A stretch of 64,000 nucleotides of DNA, from assembly GCA_964585685.1 (NCBI GenBank), contig CAZPEP010000067.1:1-64000 (forward strand), in the 5' to 3' direction. The notes below the pieces were generated by a model that did no database searches, had not been told where the DNA came from, and worked only from the letters and a program-made list of their open reading frames with translations. The DNA is from JALHVH01 sp964585685. GTDB taxonomy: Bacteria > Acidobacteriota > Aminicenantia > Aminicenantales > Saccharicenantaceae. The translations under genes were made by a program, and so were the position numbers. Every line of letters begins with the position of its first letter. Positions within the stretch are counted from its first letter, which is position 1. Of the stretch, positions 6,357 to 13,048 are shown one piece after another.

Positions 6357-6990
6357 AAAAATGCAACCTCAGGGGCTTTTGGAAGCATTGTTCGGAAAGA
6401 CGAGGCGCAGCATCTTGGCTCTCCTCTTCAGCCATACGGAGGAATCGTTTCATCTGAGGAAGATCCTCCGCTTAGCTGGGATCTCGCCGGGGGCTGGCCA
6501 AAGGGAGCTTAAACGGCTATCGGATGCAGGAGTTATCCTTCGCACGGTCAAGGAAAACCAGGTTTTGTTCCAAGCGAATCCGCAGTGCCCGATTTTCGAT
6601 GAGTTGAAAAGCCTTATAACCAAGACGGCCGGCGTTGTGGACGTGCTCCGGGCGGCGCTGGAACCGATGGCCGGACGCATTTCCATGGCTCTCTTGTATG
6701 GCTCAGTCGCTCGCGGCGGGGCCGGCGCGGAAAGCGACATTGATCTGCTCGTTGTCGGAGAAGTGAGCTTCGCGGAGGTCGTTGAAAATGTCGCACGAGC
6801 TCAGGATAGCCTGCGGCGCGAGATCAACCCCCTGGTCATGTCGCTCGAGGAATATCGAAGCCGACTGTCCAAGGGCGACCATTTGCTTGATACGATATTG
6901 AAATCCCCTTATATGCCGGTGATTGGAGACGCGCGTAAGCTTGGCCGAAAAATAGAAGTGGATAAGAATATTCACCCCAGGGGTGAATAA
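6349..6990 (+). CDS. wHTH-MNT nucleotidyltransferase 2 (no HEPN)
   Basis: 213 residues from ATG 6349 or 209 from ATG 6361. Residues up to about 85 are a winged helix (FHLRKILRLAGISPGAGQRE, then LKRLSDAGVILRTV). The second half is an MNT nucleotidyltransferase with ALLYGSVARGGAGAESDIDL carrying the GS and DxD motifs. Same architecture as 2327-2884 but clearly diverged. No HEPN gene follows; the next genes are HigBA. The last codons (IHPRGE and stop) lie inside the first of two TTCACCCC palindromes, so the HigBA operator overlaps this coding end. It may be a solitary antitoxin or a regulator. Confidence 0.75.
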   Translation: MSTKMQPQGLLEALFGKTRRSILALLFSHTEESFHLRKILRLAGISPGAGQRELKRLSDAGVILRTVKENQVLFQANPQCPIFDELKSLITKTAGVVDVLRAALEPMAGRISMALLYGSVARGGAGAESDIDLLVVGEVSFAEVVENVARAQDSLRREINPLVMSLEEYRSRLSKGDHLLDTILKSPYMPVIGDARKLGRKIEVDKNIHPRGE

Positions 6991-7048
6991 TAACTTGACA
7001 AATAGTCCCGTTGACATTATCTTGGTATTATTCACCCCCGGGGTGAAT
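6969..7048 (+). promoter_or_regulatory. higBA promoter with two palindromic operators
   Basis: TATTCACCCC, A, GGGGTGAATA (6969-6989) and ATTCACCCC, C, GGGGTGAAT (7030-7048) are two near-perfect palindromes sharing the core TTCACCCCnGGGGTGAA. Between them lie TTGACA (6995-7000), 17 bp, TATCTT (7018-7023). A HigA dimer at both sites could loop or block the promoter. A second TTGACA at 7011 has no matching -10. Confidence 0.75.
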
Positions 7049-7075
7049 TAGCCTTAGATATCAAGCGGATCTCCG

Positions 7076-7378
7076 GTGGAAGTCATATTCAGGACCAAGA
7101 AGCTGGAAACATGTTACATGGACCATTTGCAGGGCCAGAGGGCTTGGGGCCCGGAAGTGGGGAGGAAATACATCCAGCGTATCGACCTTCTCCAGGAAGC
7201 ATCAGATATGGCTGAGGTCAGAAAATTGCCGGGACTGGATTGCCACCCATTGAAGGGAGGCAGAAAAGGGCAATTCAGGGTTATTCTTCATGGCCGCTGG
7301 CGCCTAATTTTTTCGTTGCATGGGGATAAGGCAAGAATCATCCGTGTCGAGGAGGTTAGCAAACACTATGGCGACTGA
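7076..7378 (+). CDS. higB: HigB-like RelE-family toxin
   Basis: 100 residues from GTG 7076. TKKLETCYMDHLQGQRAWGP, then GRKYIQRIDLLQEASDM, LPGLDCHPLKGGRKGQFRVI and RWRLIFSLH match the HigB/RelE RNase fold. The toxin-first order and the downstream HTH antitoxin are typical of higBA. It overlaps higA by 11 bp. Expected to cleave mRNA in a ribosome-dependent way; not demonstrated here. Confidence 0.85.
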   Translation: MEVIFRTKKLETCYMDHLQGQRAWGPEVGRKYIQRIDLLQEASDMAEVRKLPGLDCHPLKGGRKGQFRVILHGRWRLIFSLHGDKARIIRVEEVSKHYGD

Positions 7379-8462
7379 AAAACGAATTTACTCCCATCTG
7401 CCTATTCCTCCGGGCGAGTATCTTGTCGAAGTCTTGGGAGAGAAGGGCATTTCTCAGGCGGAGTTGGCAAGAAGGATTGACAGGCCGACCCAAGCGATCA
7501 ACGAGATCGCTAAGGGCGAGAAGGCCATCACCCCTGCCACCGCTATTCAGCTCGAACGGGCCCTGGGGGTGCCCGCGCATATTTGGATCGGACTCGAGAG
7601 CCGTTTCCAGTTGATCAAGGGCCGGCAGGAAGAGGAACGATCACTTGATAAGGACCGGCCATACCTCAAGGAGATTCCCTATGACCAGTTGGCCGATCTG
7701 GCTTGTGTCCGGAAGACTCCCGATGATAAGGAGCGGATCCGCGAGCTCCGCGCGTTCTACGGGGTTTCGTCTTTACCAAATCTGCCCAGCGTAAGAGCAT
7801 ATGAAGCCTCCTTCCGTCGCGGCAGAGGACGCGAGGCATCCGCCTATGCCCTCGGCGCATGGATCAGATGCGCCGAGGTAAGCGCGGCCAAGGCCGCGGC
7901 GGAACCGTTCGACAGGGCCAAGCTTCGGCGGGCCTTGTCGGTCATTCGCGGCCTCTCCACAAAGGAGCCTGGTATCTTCTTGACGGAACTGGAAAAGCTC
8001 CTTGCCCGAAGCGGTGTGATTTTCCTGCTACAGCCTCATTTCCGGAAGACCTATGCTCATGGGGCGACGTTCTGGCTGGGCTCGGAAAAGGCCGTTCTCG
8101 TGATGAGCCTCAGGGGTAAATGGGCGGATATCTTCTGGTTCAGCCTGTTCCACGAGTTGGGCCACATCCTTCTCCATAGGAAGAAGACTTTCATTGACGA
8201 TGGCCATATTGCCCCGGAGATGGTCCGTGCGGAAGAAGAGGCGGATGCGTTCGCGACGGATATGCTGATTGAGCCGAAGAAATATGCGGAGTTCGTCCGG
8301 AATGCGGACTTCAGCGAAGGGGCCATCAAGGCCTTAGCCGGGGCACAGGGGGTGGCCGTCGGTATCATTATCGGGCGGCTTCAGCACGACGGGTCATTGC
8401 CGAGCAGATCCGAATTGAATCGCCTCCGCGCGAGGTATGACTGGACGGCGCCTCGGAATTGA
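7368..8462 (+). CDS. higA: HigA antitoxin fused to ImmA/IrrE metallopeptidase
   Basis: 364 residues from ATG 7368; the start is set by GGAGG about 10 bp upstream, and the open frame's earlier starts lie in higB. Residues 10-75 form a HigA/XRE helix-turn-helix (PPGEYLVEVLGEKGISQAEL, then QAINEIAKGEKAITPATAIQ). The C-terminal part is an ImmA/IrrE-type zinc peptidase domain with FWFSLFHELGHILLHRKKTF (HExxH) and a downstream EEEADAFATDMLI supplying the third ligand. Such fusions can couple antitoxin turnover or stress sensing to proteolysis. Likely binds the TTCACCCC palindromes upstream (inference). Confidence 0.88.
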   Translation: MATEKRIYSHLPIPPGEYLVEVLGEKGISQAELARRIDRPTQAINEIAKGEKAITPATAIQLERALGVPAHIWIGLESRFQLIKGRQEEERSLDKDRPYLKEIPYDQLADLACVRKTPDDKERIRELRAFYGVSSLPNLPSVRAYEASFRRGRGREASAYALGAWIRCAEVSAAKAAAEPFDRAKLRRALSVIRGLSTKEPGIFLTELEKLLARSGVIFLLQPHFRKTYAHGATFWLGSEKAVLVMSLRGKWADIFWFSLFHELGHILLHRKKTFIDDGHIAPEMVRAEEEADAFATDMLIEPKKYAEFVRNADFSEGAIKALAGAQGVAVGIIIGRLQHDGSLPSRSELNRLRARYDWTAPRN

Positions 8463-8510
8463 AGAGGATTCTTATGTCCGACCCCTCCTTACGAATAAAA
8501 ACGGTGATAT

Positions 8511-8753
8511 TCATAAGCCGAGGGTTTTCTTAGCGCTTTCGGCAGGAATGGACTCGTCGGATTCGAGGATCTTCAGCAGGCGTTTTTCATCTTTTTCGGC
8601 GATTAAAAGCTCTGTCCCGGCATCAACGTTCCTGGTCAGCCATTCGCTGAGGGCGCCGCGGACGATGGACGAAAGGCTCTTTCGCTTCACGAAGGCCACG
8701 ATGCGAGCCTTATTGTAAAGATCTGCTGCAAGAATGACGTTGACCCGTTTCAT
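8511..8753 (-). CDS. Solitary ribbon-helix-helix antitoxin-like protein
   Basis: 80 residues from ATG 8753 (GGAAAG upstream); 11 more residues are possible but lie in an AT-rich leader. MKRVNVILAADLYNKARIVA, then SLSSIVRGALSEWLTRNV, is a ribbon-helix-helix of the kind used by VapB/RelB antitoxins. The acidic tail (IAEKDEKRLLKILESDES) would bind a toxin, but none is next to it: the neighbour downstream is higA on the opposite strand. Role uncertain: orphan antitoxin or small regulator. Confidence 0.65.
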   Translation of the reverse strand: MKRVNVILAADLYNKARIVAFVKRKSLSSIVRGALSEWLTRNVDAGTELLIAEKDEKRLLKILESDESIPAESAKKTLGL

Positions 8754-8946
8754 TTTTATTCTTTCCATATATACATATATACACACTTACTCATAATTTT
8801 TTAATCTCATCCGCATTTTCTTGTCTTATGAATAGACGCTTGGACAAAGCGTGAATTCTCAAAGGTTCTTGAGCAAAACGTGTTTTCTCGGGGGAAAGTG
8901 ATGTATAAAAGGCCTCAGTTCGCAGCCCTTTTAGTCAAGCGCTGGT

Positions 8947-8983
8947 GCTGAGCTTTGCGCTGACCAGCCAACTCAGGCTGGGG
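8947..8983 (-). pseudogene. Internally deleted hicB remnant
   Basis: 8947-8967 matches the 3' end of hicB copy 1 (3364-3384) exactly, then jumps to the segment matching 3589-3604. The intervening 204 bp is missing and the junction falls at CCAG, present at 3381-3384 and 3585-3588 in the intact gene. Just upstream, AGCGC-GCTGAG resembles copy 2, so the source was a third copy or a hybrid. Confidence 0.7.
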
Positions 8984-9057
8984 GGCTATCTCCTGAAATG
9001 AGAAGATCCTATTCGCCGCACGTCTCTTGAAAAGAGGGGAATTTAACAGAAATACAC

Positions 9058-9093
9058 TTGACATATCTTCGGTATGCAATAATAATATGCATA
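9058..9093 (+). promoter_or_regulatory. vapBC promoter and operator
   Basis: TTGACA (9058-9063), 17 bp, AATAAT (9081-9086). TATGCA (9073-9078), 9 bp, TGCATA (9088-9093) is an inverted repeat around the -10 box. Fits VapBC autorepression. Confidence 0.6.
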
Positions 9094-9103
9094 GGAGATA
9101 TGC

Positions 9104-9304
9104 ATGAGGACGACCTTGATTATCCCTGACGATTTGATGAACGACCTGATGGAGGAAACGGGGGAAAAGAGCAAGACCGTCCTCGTCCGCCGTTCTCTAG
9201 AAAAGATGCTCGAACGCGTCCGTGGTGAGAACCTGAAACTCCTACGGGGGAAGATCGACCTGGATATCGATCTGGAAACGCTGCGGAAGAAAGACCTCAC
9301 ATGA
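9104..9304 (+). CDS. vapB: VapB-like antitoxin
   Basis: 66 residues. MRTTLIIPDDLMNDLMEETG, then EKSKTVLVRRSLEKML, is the ribbon-helix-helix of the VapB subtype with an N-terminal RTTL strand. The tail LRGKIDLDIDLETLRKKDLT, with an acidic and Leu-rich segment, fits VapC binding. TAGGAGA precedes the ATG. The stop overlaps the vapC start (ATGA), giving translational coupling. Confidence 0.85.
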   Translation: MRTTLIIPDDLMNDLMEETGEKSKTVLVRRSLEKMLERVRGENLKLLRGKIDLDIDLETLRKKDLT

Positions 9305-9717
9305 AGCCGGGATATTTCGTCGATACGAGCGTCTGGATCTCTTATTTCCGGGAGGGCGGATCGGAACATGGGGATCTCATCGATGAGCTCATCGACGATG
9401 GCCGTATCCACATCAACGGCGTCGTCCTCGCCGAACTTCTCATCGGGGCGCGGAATCCGGACGAGCTCGACCGGCTGATGTCGGCTCTGGCTGGGCTCAA
9501 GCTCGTCCCGAGCGATCGGGCCTCCTCCGAGTCCGCCGGCAGCAACGGGTTCGCGCTGAAGAAAAAAGGCGTCTCCGTCCCTCTGAGCGATATTATTATC
9601 GCAACGGACTGCATCGCTCATGGCCTCGTCCTTTTGGAGTCGGACAAGCATTACGCCGTGATCGCCGCCCACCTCCCTCTCAAACTGTATGCGCCACCCG
9701 GTCACGTTCCGGGCTGA
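9301..9717 (+). CDS. vapC: VapC PIN-domain toxin
   Basis: 138 residues with a full PIN-domain acidic set: FVDTSVWISYF (first Asp), VVLAELLIGAR (Glu), PLSDIIIATDCIAHG (Asp), and LLESDKHYAVIA (Asp). VapC enzymes are metal-dependent RNases, often cutting tRNA anticodon loops. The length is normal and no residue is missing. It overlaps vapB by 4 bp. The module appears functional. Confidence 0.92.
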   Translation: MKPGYFVDTSVWISYFREGGSEHGDLIDELIDDGRIHINGVVLAELLIGARNPDELDRLMSALAGLKLVPSDRASSESAGSNGFALKKKGVSVPLSDIIIATDCIAHGLVLLESDKHYAVIAAHLPLKLYAPPGHVPG

Positions 9718-9754
9718 TCCTCATAGGAGACGCGCGTGAATTTAGCCGGATGGT

Positions 9755-9994
9755 TTAGTAGCTCTTCTGCCGCGTGTCGGCGGCGATCATGAAGACGACC
9801 TTATGGCTGTCGTCGATTTCGTAAAAGAACCGGAATCCGCCGATCCTATATCGCCATGTTTCCGGCTTATACCCTTTAAGCTTCTTGATGTTTCGGCCGA
9901 AGAACGGCTGCGCGCGGAGCTGGGGATAGGGTCCAAGGTTCGTTCGAAGGCCGGACTGTAATTGCTCTGTTTCGAAGATCCGGTAATCACTCAA
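9755..9994 (-). CDS. RelE-family toxin, orphan copy
   Basis: 79 residues from TTG 9994, the same start used in the complete pair at 12369-12608, with which it is nearly identical. DYRIFETEQLQSGLRTNLGP, then FFGRNIKKLKGYKPETWRYR and GGFRFFYEID, is the RelE/ParE fold. In the paired copy this gene overlaps its antitoxin; here the antitoxin is gone except for its last few codons (GGGGCGCTTCGTTGAG), directly next to an 18-bp palindrome. It is either silent for lack of a promoter or kept in check by the antitoxin from 12.6 kb. Confidence 0.82.
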   Translation of the reverse strand: MSDYRIFETEQLQSGLRTNLGPYPQLRAQPFFGRNIKKLKGYKPETWRYRIGGFRFFYEIDDSHKVVFMIAADTRQKSY

Positions 9995-10009
9995 CGAAGC
10001 GCCCCCGGA

Positions 10010-10027
10010 CCCGGCATGCATGCCGGG
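10010..10027. repeat. Perfect 18-bp palindrome at the antitoxin-loss junction
   Basis: CCCGGCATG followed by its exact reverse complement CATGCCGGG. Homology with the intact relBE pair stops a few bases before it (about 9999-10008), so it marks the breakpoint. Confidence 0.6.
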
Positions 10028-10130
10028 GAGTCGAGGGGTTGACACTATTTGCAGTTGTCTCCTCTCAGCGGAAACAGATTTAGGAAGTAGCGTCGACTTT
10101 AGGCTATAATCCGGCAGGGGGGAGGTACAT

Positions 10131-10214
10131 ATGCCTGAATATTCTATTTACCAGCTCGGCAAGTTCGAAGAATGCGCGCTGCAGTACCAAAATGCCTGGG
10201 AAAAAGGATCCTGA
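10131..10214 (+). pseudogene. 27-codon ORF resembling the N-terminus of a PD-(D/E)XK nuclease
   Basis: TATAAT (10105-10110) and GGGGGGAGG (10116-10124) precede ATG 10131. The peptide MPEYSIYQLGKFEECALQYQ recalls the N-terminal segment of RecB/Cas4-like PD-(D/E)XK nucleases (Y-S-x-x-Q-L-x-x-F-x-x-C-x-x-x-Y). It stops after 27 codons, with no continuation in other frames. Probably a truncated nuclease start whose promoter now serves the NYN gene. Confidence 0.35.
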
Positions 10215-10257
10215 ATGGGCTCGACGGGCGTACGTTCTTCGGAATAGGATGACTTCA

Positions 10258-10761
10258 ATGCCCAAAAAAAACATCCTTCTCATCGACGGCTATAATGTCA
10301 TCAACCGGATTCCGGAATTAGTGGCCGGCCTCAGCGGAGGATTGGAAAACGCGAGAACCAGGCTCGCCCTTCAGGTATCTACTTGGTGCCAAAATCATCA
10401 GGCGTTCGAATGCGTTATTGTATTTGACGGCGACCCTCAATACGCGGGGAGCCGCGAGGCGTCCTTGGCCGGGATCAGCTGTATTTTCTCTCAAACCCCC
10501 CATGGCTGCGACGACGAAATCATCCAATATGTGAGGAACTTCAAAGGAAGGAAATCCGATATCACCGTTGTGTCGGATGATAATAACGTCAGGAACAACT
10601 GCCGGGCTCACGGTGCGTCCGTCCAGCCTTCGAGCTATATCATGACGAGAACGTCGCGTCACACGGCCGGTAGAAGGGAATCCTCGGCGGATGGCAGGGG
10701 CATAGACCAGAGGGCAGCCGCCACAATAAACAAGGAACTGAAGAAGAAACTTGGGTTATAG
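10258..10761 (+). CDS. YacP-like NYN-domain protein (putative RNase)
   Basis: 167 residues from ATG 10258 (AGGA 9 bp upstream; ATG 10249 is an alternative). It starts KNILLIDGYNVINRIPELVA, the NYN/PIN-like core with the first catalytic Asp, then FECVIVFDGDP, CDDEIIQYVRNFKGRKSDIT and VVSDDNNVRNNCRAHGASV supplying further acidic residues. This is the YacP (Rae1-like) group of NYN nucleases; Bacillus Rae1 cuts mRNA in the ribosomal A-site. The C-terminal 35 residues are basic. It is stand-alone and converges on the GHKL ATPase gene 13 bp away. Confidence 0.75.
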   Translation: MPKKNILLIDGYNVINRIPELVAGLSGGLENARTRLALQVSTWCQNHQAFECVIVFDGDPQYAGSREASLAGISCIFSQTPHGCDDEIIQYVRNFKGRKSDITVVSDDNNVRNNCRAHGASVQPSSYIMTRTSRHTAGRRESSADGRGIDQRAAATINKELKKKLGL

Positions 10762-10774
10762 TTGGGAAAAGTCG

Positions 10775-12250
10775 TTAGTCGCCGAAGGCGTCTTTGAGAA
10801 GCTTGCTCTGCCGGGTGAAGGCCAAACGAGGGCTCTTCGTCTCTTTCATCAAGGAAATTTCCTGCGTGATGAGCCGGGCCATGTACATGGTGGTGGCGGC
10901 AGCCTTGCGGGATTCCCTGAGGAAGAGGGGATGGTCCCGGTTGATATAGACGACATTGCCTTCGGAGAAGCATTCCGGGCCGGTTTCCCCGAAAAAATCC
11001 AGACAGACGGAAACGACATGTTTTCCCATCCGGATTCGGCGGACGATGGAGTTGGGGGTAATTTTCTTGACCAGCGGATTGTGCCGTTTTTTCGGCTTGA
11101 GTTTGGCGACCGGCGCTTGGCTTCCTTCGTCGCCCTTGACTTCCGAATCGCTCCGTCCCGGCTGTCTGGCCGGCTCGGCCGCCCCGCCGCCGACGCCCTT
11201 CTCGTCGCCGAAGGGAATGGGGCCGAAGGGAGAGAAGTCGGGATTCAACGCCAAAGCCCGATGGATCCTCTGCAGGGCTTCCTTGACGGCGCGGCCGGCC
11301 TTCCGGTCGGTACTCTGGTCGGCCTCCTTGCCGAGCTTCTTCTTGATGAGGACGAGGATCTTTTCCATGACCTTGAGGAATTCCTGGTATTCCGGCGTAT
11401 CGGTGACGAAATTCGACCGGTCGGATGTGATGAGAAGGAAATTCGCCTGGATCTCGCCCCGGACCCGGGCGATGGCCTTGCCCCAGGTCTCCATGCCGAA
11501 AAGGTCGCGGCGGACCGTGGCGCCCTTGACCTTGACGTCGATGCCCAGGTCCTTCGTGGAGGCCATGGTCTTGGGCGTGATGATGACCTCGCCGGAAACG
11601 ACCCCGTAACGACAGCCTTCGAGGACGGGGATCCTCTGGCCGGTGTAGCTGGCAGGGGTGACGGGCCTGCCGTTGAGATACACGGCGAACTGGGGGGCCT
11701 TGAGCGGAACGCCTCCCCGGATCTTGTCCTCGGCTTCCACGGGGTCGAGGGTTTTTATCAGTCCGGAGAGGATGACCGTCGTCCCGTCGCCGCAGCTCGG
11801 GTCAGGGACGAGGATCTCGCACGGGAGATGCCACGCGTCTCGAGCCTCCTCCCACGCGCTCTTGTCGAAAATGACGCGGGCGGCAAAATCTCCGCGCCGG
11901 GTGAGGACTTCGAAACGCGTCGCGGCGGCCAGAGAGGCGAACTTCCCTATCCCGAATTGACCGATCCTCTCCCTGTTGAAGCGGGGAGACCGGGACCGCC
12001 GGACCTTTTCGTCCGAACCGATGATGAAATACTGCCGGAGGCCGGCGGCGTTCATCCCGGAGCCGTTGTCGGAAACCTCGATCCGTTCCGGCGAGATCTC
12101 GACCTTGACCTCGGTCGCGTCGGCGTCATACGCGTTGTTGATGAGTTCGCGGAGCAGTTCCGCGCTTTCCGCGTAGAGCCGTTCGCCGATCGAAATGATG
12201 TGCCGCTTATCGACGGTCACCTCGAGGGTCGTCGTGCTTTTGATGGTCAT
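10775..12250 (-). CDS. GHKL (HSP90/MutL-like) ATPase, stand-alone
   Basis: 491 residues from ATG 12250; 20 more residues are possible upstream. The N-terminal 200 residues are a GHKL ATP-binding fold: LLRELINNAYDADATEVKVE (N box), EVSDNGSGMN (G1 box), and GQFGIGKFASL (G2-like lid). A middle domain follows (ITPKTMASTKDLGIDVKVKG, then TWGKAIARVRGEIQANFLLI), a charged low-complexity linker (about 340-390) and a C-terminal domain. It is not HtpG, MutL or a histidine kinase. Proteins of this shape are common in defence islands, often as MORC- or HSP90-like ATPases. Function unknown; a defence role is inferred from location. Confidence 0.65.
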   Translation of the reverse strand: MTIKSTTTLEVTVDKRHIISIGERLYAESAELLRELINNAYDADATEVKVEISPERIEVSDNGSGMNAAGLRQYFIIGSDEKVRRSRSPRFNRERIGQFGIGKFASLAAATRFEVLTRRGDFAARVIFDKSAWEEARDAWHLPCEILVPDPSCGDGTTVILSGLIKTLDPVEAEDKIRGGVPLKAPQFAVYLNGRPVTPASYTGQRIPVLEGCRYGVVSGEVIITPKTMASTKDLGIDVKVKGATVRRDLFGMETWGKAIARVRGEIQANFLLITSDRSNFVTDTPEYQEFLKVMEKILVLIKKKLGKEADQSTDRKAGRAVKEALQRIHRALALNPDFSPFGPIPFGDEKGVGGGAAEPARQPGRSDSEVKGDEGSQAPVAKLKPKKRHNPLVKKITPNSIVRRIRMGKHVVSVCLDFFGETGPECFSEGNVVYINRDHPLFLRESRKAAATTMYMARLITQEISLMKETKSPRLAFTRQSKLLKDAFGD

Positions 12251-12368
12251 GGAGAAACCTCTGGCTTGTCCCTGCCGCCCTATTTTAGCGCAGGTGTTCC
12301 CTGACCTCAACAGCGAAGAATGCGATTCCGGACGAAAGGAACGGTCTCCTGCCGGACGTTGGCACGGC

Positions 12369-12608
12369 TTAGTAGCTCTTCTGCCGCGTATCGGCGGCGA
12401 TCATAAAGACGGTCTTGCGGTCGTCGTCGATCTCGTAAAAGAACCGGAACCCGCCGACCCGATATCGCCACATTTCCGGCTTATATCCTTTGAGCTTCTT
12501 GATGTTTCGGCCGAAAAACGGCTGCGCCCGGAGCTGTGGATAGGGGCCAAGATTCGTTCGAAGGTCGGACTGGAACTGCTCCGTCTCGAAGATCCGGTAG
12601 TCACTCAA
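12369..12608 (-). CDS. RelE-family toxin (paired copy)
   Basis: 79 residues from TTG 12608, overlapping the antitoxin end by 8 bp. DYRIFETEQFQSDLRTNLGP, then FFGRNIKKLKGYKPEMWRYR, GGFRFFYEIDDDRKTVFMIA and a C-terminal DTRQKSY. The orphan at 9755-9994 differs at only a few residues. RelE/ParE fold; predicted mRNA interferase or gyrase-directed toxin, which cannot be told apart from sequence alone. Confidence 0.87.
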   Translation of the reverse strand: MSDYRIFETEQFQSDLRTNLGPYPQLRAQPFFGRNIKKLKGYKPEMWRYRVGGFRFFYEIDDDRKTVFMIAADTRQKSY

Positions 12609-12843
12609 CGAAGCGCCCCCGGCCCTTCTTGGCCTGGAGATGCCCGGTTTTGAGACGTCCGAGGAGGTCCTGGTCGGAGAGGATCCCGTCCATCTCGTGC
12701 TGGTCGACGAACAATTCCTCTTCGAGGCGCCTCATGGCCAACGTCTCTACGGCGTTCGAGAGTTTCCGGTTATCCGATTTCGCGTAAGCCTTGAGGAGGC
12801 TGTAGTTGTCCTCCGAGATGCGGAGAGTGATCGTTTTGCTCAT
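12601..12843 (-). CDS. Antitoxin of the 12.4-kb RelE pair
   Basis: 80 residues from ATG 12843. MSKTITLRISEDNYSLLKAY, then NRKLSNAVETLAMRRLEE, is a ribbon-helix-helix N-terminus; the second half (DQHEMDGILSDQDLLGRLKT) is acidic and helical, as expected for toxin wrapping. It precedes relE with an 8-bp overlap and has its own promoter. Its last codons are the only part retained next to the orphan toxin at 9.99 kb. Confidence 0.8.
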   Translation of the reverse strand: MSKTITLRISEDNYSLLKAYAKSDNRKLSNAVETLAMRRLEEELFVDQHEMDGILSDQDLLGRLKTGHLQAKKGRGRFVE

Positions 12844-12874
12844 GATGCAAATTCCTTTATAAAGATTCTAATGT

Positions 12875-12903
12875 ATTCTAATCGCATCGTATCGACATGT
12901 CAA
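12875..12903 (-). promoter_or_regulatory. relBE (12.6 kb) promoter
   Basis: On the minus strand: TTGACA (12898-12903), 17 bp, TAGAAT (12875-12880). ATTAGAAT occurs twice in tandem around and after the -10 (minus-strand sense), a possible operator. Confidence 0.65.
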
Positions 12904-12937
12904 GGGCCTCGATTAAATATTGGCCTTCTCGCGGTGA

Positions 12938-12967
12938 TTGACATTGCCGCGCGGCCGGAAGTATATT
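12938..12967 (+). promoter_or_regulatory. Promoter of the TPR/TolB-like gene
   Basis: TTGACA (12938-12943), 18 bp, TATATT (12962-12967), 82 bp before the ATG at 13049. Confidence 0.5.
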
Positions 12968-13048
12968 GCCAGCGTAGTTGAGAGGGGAGAGCTTCAAGGA
13001 ACTCATTGAGCGGATGACGTGCGAAGGGAAGCACTTTGAGGTCTGACC

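Larger units (their letters stand above)
8754..9103. other. Gene-free 350 bp with a hicB remnant and the vapBC promoter
   Basis: No gene. The left part is AT-rich (repeated ATATAC at 8767-8784), probably the leader of the minus-strand antitoxin gene. The middle holds a 37-bp deleted hicB scrap (8947-8983). The right end carries the vapBC promoter. I see nothing else. Confidence 0.6.

Noticed and set aside
7001..7033. Second TTGACA at 7011 as a higBA promoter
   Set aside because: No -10-like hexamer at 16-18 bp; the TTGACA at 6995 with TATCTT fits better.
10751..12304. 517-codon plus-strand frame over the GHKL ATPase
   Set aside because: Composition is low-complexity Gly/Asp/Arg typical of a shadow; the minus strand has clear ATPase motifs.
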